This document shows positions 1-6,422 of a DNA stretch of 64,000 nt, in pieces. How positions within the stretch are numbered: the first letter of the stretch is position 1; every line of letters starts with the position of its first letter. The notes below the pieces were generated by a model. It was not told the origin of the DNA, made no database searches, and saw only the letters and a program-made list of their open reading frames with translations. The position numbers and the translations under genes were made by a program. This DNA is from Botryobacter ruber (GTDB taxonomy: Bacteria; Bacteroidota; Bacteroidia; Cytophagales; Hymenobacteraceae): the NCBI RefSeq assembly GCF_003347595.2, contig NZ_QCZK02000010.1, positions 62,001 to 126,000 on the forward strand, read 5' to 3'.

Positions 1-1136
1 GCACTTTCTTCCAACTGGAAAGCCGGAATGGCAATGATGGGTTTAGCAGCCGGAATTTCGCCCAGCGTTTCACCGGGCTGTAGGTAGTTCTTCAGGAGGT
101 CGCGCACGGCAAAGAATTTCTCGGTGGTATTGCCCTGCTCGCCAATGGGAGCGTTGTAGTCGTACGACGTAGCCATGGCCGAATAAGGTGGTGCATTGGC
201 GCCGCCCCACTGCCCGAAGGAGGTACCACCGTGAGCCATGTAGAGACTGAAGGAGATGCGGCGGTCCTGCATGTCTTTGAGGCTGCCGATAAAGCTGCTC
301 ACCGAACGGGTTTCGTGCGGACGCCCCCAGTGGTCGAACCAGCCGGTCCAGTACTCGCTGCACATGAGCGGCAGGTTCGGGTAAATCTCCTGAAACTTCC
401 TGAACTGGTTGTCGATGTTGGAACCGGCGCCGAAGTTGAGGGTGGTGGCAACGCCGTCGAGCTTATATTTGTTGAAGTTGGAGGACCAGTCGCAGCGGAA
501 GAGCTCTACTTTATCGAAACCGGCATTGCGTACGGCATCGCGAATCTCCTCCATGTATTCCTGTTCGCTGCCGAAGGTGGCATACTCGTTCTCCACCTGC
601 ACCATGATGATGTTACCGCCATTCTGAATCTGCAGGGGCGCGAGCTGCTTGCCTACTTCTTTCAGGTACTTGCGGGAGCGGTCCAGGTAATATTCATCTT
701 TGCTGGTGCGCACCTGCACGTCCTGCTTCTTGAGCAGCCACCAGGGCAGCCCGCCCATGTCCCACTCGGCACAGGCATAAGGGCCCGGACGCACGATGCA
801 ATACATACCGTTGTCCTGCACCAGCTTCACGAACGCCGCCACATCATTCTGCCCTTTGAAATTATACTGCCCTTCCTGCTGCTCGTGCAGGTTCCAAAAG
901 AGGTAAATGCAGACGGTGTTCATGCCCATGGCTTTGCTGAGCTTGATGCGGTGGTCCCAGTACTCCTTCGGAATGCGCGGGTAGTGCAGTTCGGCTGCCC
1001 GTATAACGAAAGGTTTGCCGTTCAGCATGAATTCCTTGTTGCCGACTTCAAAGGTGCCGGGTTTGGCTTTGGTGCTCTGGGCATAGCTAAGGGTGGTTAG
1101 CAACAGCAGGAACAAGAGCAAGGGTAACTTTTTCAT
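1..1136 (-). CDS. GH35 beta-galactosidase (3' end outside window)
   Basis: Read from the reverse complement; the ATG is at 1136 and the gene runs off the left edge, so only about 378 residues are visible. It opens with a signal peptide (MKKLPLLLFL, cleavage near residue 20 after SYA). Family GH35 features follow in order: HYPRIPKEYW (residues 51-60), FWNLHE, VRPGPYACAEWD (about 115-126), the acid/base motif VQVENEY (acid/base Glu near residue 184) and the nucleophile motif CSEYWTGWFDHWG. GH35 enzymes remove terminal beta-linked galactose. In this pectin locus the likely substrate is the galactan or arabinogalactan side chains of RG-I, acting in the periplasm or outside the cell. The family call is firm; the exact substrate is inferred from neighbours. 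Confidence 0.93.
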   Translation of the reverse strand, partial: MKKLPLLLFLLLLTTLSYAQSTKAKPGTFEVGNKEFMLNGKPFVIRAAELHYPRIPKEYWDHRIKLSKAMGMNTVCIYLFWNLHEQQEGQYNFKGQNDVAAFVKLVQDNGMYCIVRPGPYACAEWDMGGLPWWLLKKQDVQVRTSKDEYYLDRSRKYLKEVGKQLAPLQIQNGGNIIMVQVENEYATFGSEQEYMEEIRDAVRNAGFDKVELFRCDWSSNFNKYKLDGVATTLNFGAGSNIDNQFRKFQEIYPNLPLMCSEYWTGWFDHWGRPHETRSVSSFIGSLKDMQDRRISFSLYMAHGGTSFGQWGGANAPPYSAMATSYDYNAPIGEQGNTTEKFFAVRDLLKNYLQPGETLGEIPAAKPIIAIPAFQLEES

Positions 1137-1308
1137 ATAGAATGTACTGGCAAGTACTTTTGGTCTTTTATCAAAAATAGGCATCTGCTTTATGATTAGC
1201 AAAGTAGGTTCGGCTGGTTGCGAAGGAATCAGATTTCACCCTCCTGTTCTGGATAATTTACCCCCTGAAGAATGGGACAGTTTTAATTTCCAGAACTATC
1301 CAGAGTTG

Positions 1309-1353
1309 TTTCATTTTCCGAGACTATCCCCTTGAGGGGATTATAGGGGTGTT
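1309..1353. repeat. Left arm of inverted repeat flanking DUF559 gene
   Basis: This 45-base arm matches the reverse complement of 1924-1968 with about one mismatch. The core is the self-complementary TCCCCTTGAGGGGA, so each arm also folds on itself. Confidence 0.85.
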
Positions 1354-1403
1354 AATTTCGGAGGTAAAAAGTTTGAAATTAAGTTCACAGAGTTTTTTCA
1401 CAG

Positions 1404-1476
1404 GTGTAAACACCCCTCCCGCTCCCCTCAAGTGGAGAGTCCGCTAAAATGAAACATCCCTACCCTCAAGGGAGTG
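1404..1476. repeat. Degenerate direct copy of the DUF559-flanking unit
   Basis: It has the same order of blocks as 1918-1990: GTAAACACCCCT, then CCCCTCAAG, then an AATGAAA block, then a CCCT-CAAGGG/GGAG block. Several substitutions separate the two copies. It lies just beyond the stop codon of the DUF559 gene. Confidence 0.7.
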
Positions 1477-1501
1477 ATAGAGATGTTAATCGTTTGTAGA
1501 T

Positions 1502-1897
1502 TTAATCCTGGGAGCCTTTCTCTTGCTTTTCTAAAATCCAATATTCAATTGTTCTCAGCACATTTCTAATATCCCTCTTCACTTCCAGGTCATCAAAACG
1601 TAAAAAACATACCTCATACTGCTCCAACTCCTGCTGCCGTTTATCATCATAACTAACCTTGTGCTGATGACTATTACCATCTACTTCGATGGCCAATTTT
1701 AACTCATGGCAGTAAAAATCTACAATGAAATTTAACATCGGCACCTGCCGGTGAAATTGATAGCCGTGCATTTTCCTATCTCTAATTTCCTGCCAAAGCA
1801 GTATTTCAGAAAGCGTACTATTCTTTCTGAGCTCCCTCGCTTTTTCTTTCAGGTCCTTACGATAAGGAATAATGGTATTCTTTCGGCCAGTAGACAT
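1502..1897 (-). CDS. DUF559 / Vsr-like endonuclease-domain protein
   Basis: A 131-residue protein. The pattern LSEILLWQEIR (about 29-39), then YQFHRQVP, then FIVDFYC and LAIEVDGNSH is the DUF559 fold. It belongs to the PD-(D/E)XK nuclease group, with the putative metal ligands Asp in IVDFY and Glu/Asp in IEVDG. The family is related to very-short-patch-repair endonucleases, but its biological role is not established. The gene sits alone between carbohydrate genes and is enclosed by inverted copies of a palindromic unit (1309-1353 and 1924-1968). That makes it look like the cargo or engine of a small element rather than part of the pectin pathway. Both nuclease motifs appear intact, so the protein may be active. 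Confidence 0.85.
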   Translation of the reverse strand: MSTGRKNTIIPYRKDLKEKARELRKNSTLSEILLWQEIRDRKMHGYQFHRQVPMLNFIVDFYCHELKLAIEVDGNSHQHKVSYDDKRQQELEQYEVCFLRFDDLEVKRDIRNVLRTIEYWILEKQEKGSQD

Positions 1898-1923
1898 TTT
1901 CTGTTTATTTTCTCACTGATGTA

Positions 1924-1968
1924 AACACCCCTATAATCCCCTCAAGGGGATAGTCTCGGAGAATGAAA
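1924..1968. repeat. Right arm of inverted repeat flanking DUF559 gene
   Basis: Reverse complement of 1309-1353 over 45 bases with about one mismatch. It lies 26 bases upstream of the DUF559 start codon, so it may also contain or shape its promoter. Confidence 0.85.
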
Positions 1969-2021
1969 AATCCCTTCCCTGGAGGAGTGGGTCTCGCGGA
2001 TTACAAGAATTCCCCTTACTA

Positions 2022-4739
2022 CTACCTCTCCCCCGGGCCCGGGCTGCTGCTTTCCTGTGCATCCCACAACGGATGCTGCACCGGCATCTGGTCGCCTACC
2101 AATTCCAGCAGCTGAATAGCGTTGAGGCACCATTGGGCGGTGTTGTTGGTAGAGACATTGGGTACTTCCTCCAGCGGCTTGAGCACGTCTACACCTGCCA
2201 CTACTTTCGGATTGAACTGGTTTTTTGTTCGGGGGCTCAGGAATTCGTTCCAGGCACGTTCGGCCAGTGCGGCATCGTTTTCCTTGTCGGCAGCATAGGC
2301 TGGTAAGCGGGCAAAGTGCGGGCCGGGAGTACCTAATTCTCCTTTTCTGCCCAAGTGCTTTTCGATGTTTTCGGATGAGGTGCCATACAGCTCGCAGTAC
2401 TGCAGCCAGAGCTTTGTCCAGGTGGGATTTTGGAGCAGCTCCGTCAGCTCGAAAGCCACTTCGGGGCCACCCATCAGTACCGTGAGGTGAGCGGAACCGA
2501 AGGCATCGGGCTGCAGCATGTGCATTTTGTTCGTTACCGGGTCGTAACCGAAGGCGGCTTTCTCACCGGAAAACAGGCCGTAAGGCATTTTGGCAAAGCT
2601 GTTGACGCCGGCCATTATTTTGTCGCGCCACTTTTTGTCCCCGGTGCGCTCCCACTCCGTCATCCAGTTGCCGGCCAGCGCGAGCCAGTCGGGGCCGATG
2701 CGGGCGTGGGTGGCGAATTCGCTTTTTGGCAGGATAAGACGCAGCGGGTCCAGTTTCACGATGGCTTTTTCGGCGGCTTCGGTGACGTGTCGCATCAGGT
2801 CGCCGGTGCGTTCGTCGGTGGTGAGGTAGTAGTACATGCGGCGGTACGGGGCCTGGCTGATGCGGACTTCCTTGGAGCCGTCGCCCCAGTGGCGCACGTT
2901 GTGGCGGGAGCCCAAGCCTTCGAACTCGCCCAGGTGGTACACATCTACCTCGCTCGTGTGGCGCGACATGGCTTCGGCCATCCGGAAAATATCAGGCCTG
3001 CCGCTGCGCAGGAAGCTGTACCACAACCACAGGTCAGGTGCCAGTTCGGTGTTCGCCCAGGCGAAACCGCCGATGTCGTAGCGCCAGGAGTGACGCACGG
3101 GGTCGTAGGCATGCATTACGTCGCCGTAGTTCCAGAAGCCGTACCAGTTGCGCTGGTCAATTTCCTTTTGGTAAAAGCTGATGGCCTGGTCGAGCTGCTC
3201 TTCTATCCATTTCTTGCCGGGGGTGGAGCGGTCCGGGAGGCTCCAGACGCCGAAGGTATTCGTGGCGTGCAGGTACTCCGGCGAGGCCACCAGCAAAGGC
3301 GGCTGACTGCTGAGCTGGGCGTAGCTGTTGAGTTCCTCGTTCGTGGGTACATTGCCGGAAGCAAAGAGCATGAGCTCGCTGGTGCGGGCGATGCCGTGGG
3401 GGGTGCTGTGGCCTTCCTGCACGTCTTCGTAAGTGGCTTCGAGGCCGTGGGCGATGGTGTCGTAGTGGCGCATATCCATGGCTTCGGCAAACGGTGACCA
3501 CAGCCACACTTTCAGCTGGGCCACGTCTTTGGCGGCATCGCGTACTTCCAGCGCTGCCGGGTACGACTGCCAGAAATCTTTCAGCCCGATAGCGAGGCCT
3601 CCTTTTACGTCGCCTACAAAGGCCAGACCCGTGGCGCGTTTTCCGGCGTTGGCATCAAGCCAGGTGCTTTGGGTGTTGGTGCGTTTGTGGATGGTGAAGC
3701 CGTCGGCGGTGTTTTGCACCAGCTTATAATCGTTCCAGATAGGCATGTCTTTGATGAGCGCCTGTTCGCGAGCTGCAAATTGCTCCTGGTTGGCAACCGG
3801 CTTTCCGGCCACCTGGTCGGGGAACACGTTCTGCCCGTTGAGCGAAATAACCCGCCGGCCCACCAGTGGCCGCACCGGTTCTGCCCAGATGCCCTCTCCT
3901 TCCCCGGCGAAGCGCACGTGGCGGTTGTGCAGCTGCTCGCGCATCGGCACCGAGAACACCAGGCCCAATCCTTTGATAAAGTCTTTCTGGTCGTCGCCGT
4001 CGTAGGTGATGGTGTGCACGAGGCGCACGGCTTTGGAGTCGTTGTAGAAATAGAGCCTGACATTGAACGGCAGCCAAGTACGCTGCCCCTTCTCGGCCTG
4101 AAGCATGCCCTGCACGCGCACCACGGCCCGCACCGGCCCGTTCTGCTCTACGGTTACCTTGTTTAATTTGCTCAGGTAACGTGCTTTGGCGGGTGCGTTG
4201 TAGATATCATTATCCGGACCGTCCTGCAGCACGCTTTCCAGGTGCCCTTTACTGCCGACCAAGCGCCCCTCCACTACCAGCGAATCGAGCAGGTAGCTGC
4301 CGCTTTTGGGTACCACGCAGGTCAGTTGCCCTGTGCTGATGCTGATTTTGTCCCTGTTCTCCTTCACCTGGATGCCTGCTCCTTTGGCGGCGGCTTTTGC
4401 TTTGCCCAGGCTCAGCTTCAGCCCTTCGGTATTGGTGCCGGCCACGGTGGCAAAGCCGCCCCACTTGAGCGAGCCATCGGGCCAGTAGGCCAGCGGCCAG
4501 GACTGTAGAGGCAAGGTTTTGCCGTCGGCGGTGGTGAGGGTGAAGGTTTGGCCTTTTTTGACCGTTCCTCGTGGAAATGGTACGCCCCAGCTGACGCCGA
4601 TTGGCTGCGTTGCCTTGTGTTTCTCCAGCCATTTCAGCGCGACAGGGTCGGCTTTGGGTGGGGCCGTCGCCAGTGCCTGCAAGGTCAGGAGGAGGCTTGC
4701 CAGGAGGGGGAGGAAGTTTTGTTTGGTAAATGTTTCCAT
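2022..4739 (-). CDS. Exo-rhamnogalacturonan lyase family protein (PL26 / PcRGLX-like)
   Basis: A 905-residue protein starting at the ATG at 4739. That start gives a signal peptide (METFTKQNFLPLLASLLL, cut near LATA) and has an AAAAGGAAAA stretch upstream; an in-frame upstream extension lacks a signal-like start. The N-terminal part reads like the RIFT-barrel domain of the family (GVSWGVPFPRGTVKKG, WPDGSLKWGGF). The middle and C-terminal parts contain the alpha/alpha-barrel-like region with YGFWNYGDVMHAYD, RYDIGGFAWANTE and SRHNVRHWGDGSKE. Characterised relatives cleave unsaturated RG-I chains exolytically by beta-elimination. Here it would finish fragments made by the PL9 and PL11 lyases encoded at 57105 and 60245. 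The family is called from recalled motifs; exact activity is inferred. Confidence 0.82.
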   Translation of the reverse strand: METFTKQNFLPLLASLLLTLQALATAPPKADPVALKWLEKHKATQPIGVSWGVPFPRGTVKKGQTFTLTTADGKTLPLQSWPLAYWPDGSLKWGGFATVAGTNTEGLKLSLGKAKAAAKGAGIQVKENRDKISISTGQLTCVVPKSGSYLLDSLVVEGRLVGSKGHLESVLQDGPDNDIYNAPAKARYLSKLNKVTVEQNGPVRAVVRVQGMLQAEKGQRTWLPFNVRLYFYNDSKAVRLVHTITYDGDDQKDFIKGLGLVFSVPMREQLHNRHVRFAGEGEGIWAEPVRPLVGRRVISLNGQNVFPDQVAGKPVANQEQFAAREQALIKDMPIWNDYKLVQNTADGFTIHKRTNTQSTWLDANAGKRATGLAFVGDVKGGLAIGLKDFWQSYPAALEVRDAAKDVAQLKVWLWSPFAEAMDMRHYDTIAHGLEATYEDVQEGHSTPHGIARTSELMLFASGNVPTNEELNSYAQLSSQPPLLVASPEYLHATNTFGVWSLPDRSTPGKKWIEEQLDQAISFYQKEIDQRNWYGFWNYGDVMHAYDPVRHSWRYDIGGFAWANTELAPDLWLWYSFLRSGRPDIFRMAEAMSRHTSEVDVYHLGEFEGLGSRHNVRHWGDGSKEVRISQAPYRRMYYYLTTDERTGDLMRHVTEAAEKAIVKLDPLRLILPKSEFATHARIGPDWLALAGNWMTEWERTGDKKWRDKIMAGVNSFAKMPYGLFSGEKAAFGYDPVTNKMHMLQPDAFGSAHLTVLMGGPEVAFELTELLQNPTWTKLWLQYCELYGTSSENIEKHLGRKGELGTPGPHFARLPAYAADKENDAALAERAWNEFLSPRTKNQFNPKVVAGVDVLKPLEEVPNVSTNNTAQWCLNAIQLLELVGDQMPVQHPLWDAQESSSPGPGER

Positions 4740-4790
4740 CGGGTTGTTTTCCTTTTGGGTGGTTTTATCTGAATTTGGATTCGTCTGCAC

Positions 4791-4815
4791 CAGACACTCG
4801 CAGGAGCTGCGCACA
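4791..4815. repeat. CTCGCAG hairpin module (copy 1)
   Basis: AGACACTCGCAGGAGCTGCG followed by CACA. It pairs with the inverted copy at 4921-4958 and matches modules at 11527-11564 and 11656-11697. Confidence 0.85.
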
Positions 4816-4820
4816 AGCGA

Positions 4821-4874
4821 TGTGTTTTTTGTCTGAATCAGGATTTACAGAATTTTAGGATTAACTGGATTCAG
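4821..4874. repeat. Left arm of inverted repeat around the DUF416 gene
   Basis: The segment TGTCTGAATCAGGATTTACA and onward matches the reverse complement of 5594-5643 over nearly 50 bases, with one substitution and a two-base length difference in a T run. Confidence 0.88.
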
Positions 4875-4920
4875 AAAAAATTTTGTTAAAAAGCAATTGG
4901 CTTATACTTCTGTTTCTAAA

Positions 4921-4958
4921 GACCTCGCAGTGTGCGCAGCTCCTGCGAGTGTCTGGTC
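4921..4958. repeat. CTCGCAG hairpin module (inverted copy)
   Basis: GACCTCGCAGTGTGCGCAGC followed by TCCTGCGAGTGTCTGG. CTCGCAG and CTGCGAG pair across a 12-base loop, and the copy is inverted relative to 4791-4815. Confidence 0.85.
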
Positions 4959-4973
4959 TTAGGCAAGACAATT

Positions 4974-5471
4974 TCATTTCGTTAACTCCAACTGGTAATG
5001 CAATTCCTTTAGCAGCTGGGGGTGCTCAACTAAGTGTTCATGAGTTAAACTTTCGTCTTCTTCCCGCAATTTAAAGTCGATTGTATCAGCCATTAATGTG
5101 CTGATATTCCATAAATGCACCTTGTCTTTATCAATTATGTAGTCTAAAAGTTCTAAGACAGAACATGCGGCATTCAAGGCGTAGCTTCCATCACAATCTC
5201 CAAAGTCGTCCATATCTGGCGTAACAGCCTCAACTGCTTCTTTATATTCCTTAACTTTATCTTCATCAATTTTCAGGGAAAACTTACTTATTTCGCAAAA
5301 AGTAATTGCTTCTTTTAACTTCACAGGGTCGCCCCAATTCCGTTTTTGGTGAAAGTTTATATAGTCTGGGAGCAGGCGTTTACAGATATCCAAAGCAAAA
5401 TCAACACTTCTCTGGAAAGGCAGCTTCTCTAGCTGAAGTTTGATTTTATGAGAAAGTTGCTTGTTTGTCAT
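4974..5471 (-). CDS. DUF416 (YjaG-like) family protein
   Basis: A 165-residue protein from the ATG at 5471; an in-frame GTG farther upstream would add 18 residues. The DUF416 signature is visible: RSVDFALDICKRLLPDYINF near the start, then ITFCEISKFSLKID, then TPDMDDFGDCDGSYALNAAC, then a helix-rich C-terminus. This matches the layout of Escherichia coli YjaG, a family of helical proteins with unknown function. The gene is clearly more AT-rich than its neighbours and lies inside a composite inverted repeat (4821-4874 and 5594-5643). This suggests arrival as cargo, unrelated to pectin use. The family call is fairly secure; the role is unknown. Confidence 0.8.
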   Translation of the reverse strand: MTNKQLSHKIKLQLEKLPFQRSVDFALDICKRLLPDYINFHQKRNWGDPVKLKEAITFCEISKFSLKIDEDKVKEYKEAVEAVTPDMDDFGDCDGSYALNAACSVLELLDYIIDKDKVHLWNISTLMADTIDFKLREEDESLTHEHLVEHPQLLKELHYQLELTK

Positions 5472-5593
5472 TATCTTTTGATGCCTAACTTGAAAATTAT
5501 AAAGTCTTATAAACCACTCCCACACTACTTGATAGCTTAATTCAGTTTATCTAAATCAGAATTTTAAAATTTTCAGAATTATCTGGCAATTTG

Positions 5594-5643
5594 GAATCCA
5601 GCTAATCCTAAAATTCTGTAAATCCTGATTCAGACAAAACACA
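5594..5643. repeat. Right arm of inverted repeat around the DUF416 gene
   Basis: Reverse complement of 4821-4874, ending in the shared word ATCCTGATTCAGACAAAACA. It lies about 120 bases upstream of the DUF416 start codon. Confidence 0.88.
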
Positions 5644-5645
5644 CC

Positions 5646-5673
5646 TGCAGAGGCAATGGTGGCAGCTGCTGCC
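5646..5673 (+). repeat. TGGTGGCAG repeat, copy 1
   Basis: Contains AATGGTGGCAGCTGCTGCC. Member of the dispersed family described in the findings. Together with the inverted copy at 6349-6382 it brackets the orphan gene at 5776-6321. Confidence 0.7.
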
Positions 5674-5775
5674 AATATTTTTCTTTCAATTTTTACCTTT
5701 TAGCAGGCGTTTCTGCTGCTCGCCCACAAGATTCTTCCAGAATGACAGGAGTGGGTATTACTGAGTTTGTCAACA

Positions 5776-6321
5776 CTATCGATGTTTTACAAAATAACTA
5801 TCTTGCTGCGTAATACATGTTGGGTTGTGGGCAGCAGCATCTATTGGTTCAATTCCAACATTCTTTTTAAAAAGTACGCAAAAGCTCTCGTCAGCTGTAC
5901 CATAAAATTTCTCGTATCCTTTCAATTCGTTTAGATACTGGTCTAGGTCTGAGTTGGTCAATGTGCTTTTCTGTTGTAAATTTTCATACTTGAACGGGAA
6001 GTTATCGTGATTCGGGTTTGGTGTATGAAGGAACAAAGCATCACTGTAGCTATCGAAATCAAGAATTACGGCATAGAGCTGAAATTTCTTTTTTAGCTTT
6101 TTAGTCTCTGTTTCAAGTAGCTCGAAATGTCTGAATAATTTGTCCAGATGTGGCTTTCTTCTTTTAAAGCTATTATCTCCAAATCCTTTCCAGTCAAAAT
6201 GCATGTGCCAATTGTCGAACCATGCATTCGGGTCGTCAAGGTTTAACCAAGACATCTTTTCTAAATCGTTCTCTGTTGCAAGCCTTCTATAGTACTTCTT
6301 AAGTCCGCGTTGTTTCTTCAT
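5776..6321 (-). CDS. Hypothetical protein, AT-rich orphan
   Basis: A 181-residue protein from the ATG at 6321; a GTG at 6336 would add five residues. No known domain was recognised with confidence. Visible features are a basic N-terminus (MKKQRGLKKYYRR), a tryptophan- and histidine-rich stretch (WFDNWHMHFDWKGFGDNSF) and a lysine-rich helix (FELLETETKKLKKKF). There is no signal peptide or membrane segment, so it is probably cytoplasmic. It is AT-rich like the neighbouring DUF416 gene and is bracketed by inverted TGGTGGCAG repeats. It resembles the small orphan immunity-like proteins common in Bacteroidota accessory islands, but that is only an impression. Confidence 0.7.
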   Translation of the reverse strand: MKKQRGLKKYYRRLATENDLEKMSWLNLDDPNAWFDNWHMHFDWKGFGDNSFKRRKPHLDKLFRHFELLETETKKLKKKFQLYAVILDFDSYSDALFLHTPNPNHDNFPFKYENLQQKSTLTNSDLDQYLNELKGYEKFYGTADESFCVLFKKNVGIEPIDAAAHNPTCITQQDSYFVKHR

Positions 6322-6348
6322 AATCAAATTTGACACGCCAATTTATTC

Positions 6349-6382
6349 ACTGCACTTGCCACCACTCCCTCTCCTCCTCTAC
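6349..6382 (-). repeat. TGGTGGCAG repeat, inverted copy 2
   Basis: ACTGCACTTGCCACCACTCC and onward, the reverse-strand form of the repeat. It is the partner of the copy at 5646-5673 across the orphan gene. Confidence 0.7.
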
Positions 6383-6422
6383 TTTTCATTTTCTACGGTT
6401 GCCTCCTCTCCCAAACCACCTC

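Larger units (their letters stand above)
1137..1501. other. Intergenic stretch with repeat units
   Basis: No gene seen. It holds two of the three palindromic units associated with the DUF559 gene (see 1309-1353 and 1404-1476). The base just upstream of the GH35 start is AT-rich and probably carries its promoter, but no clear TAnnTTTG box was found. Confidence 0.6.

Noticed and set aside
231..1100. A 289-codon open frame on the plus strand
   Set aside because: It is antisense to the GH35 gene, whose catalytic motifs are clear on the minus strand; the plus-strand protein has no family features.
2430..3497. A 355-codon plus-strand open frame
   Set aside because: Antisense to the PL26-type lyase and rich in Val/Gly/His as expected from a GC-rich shadow frame.
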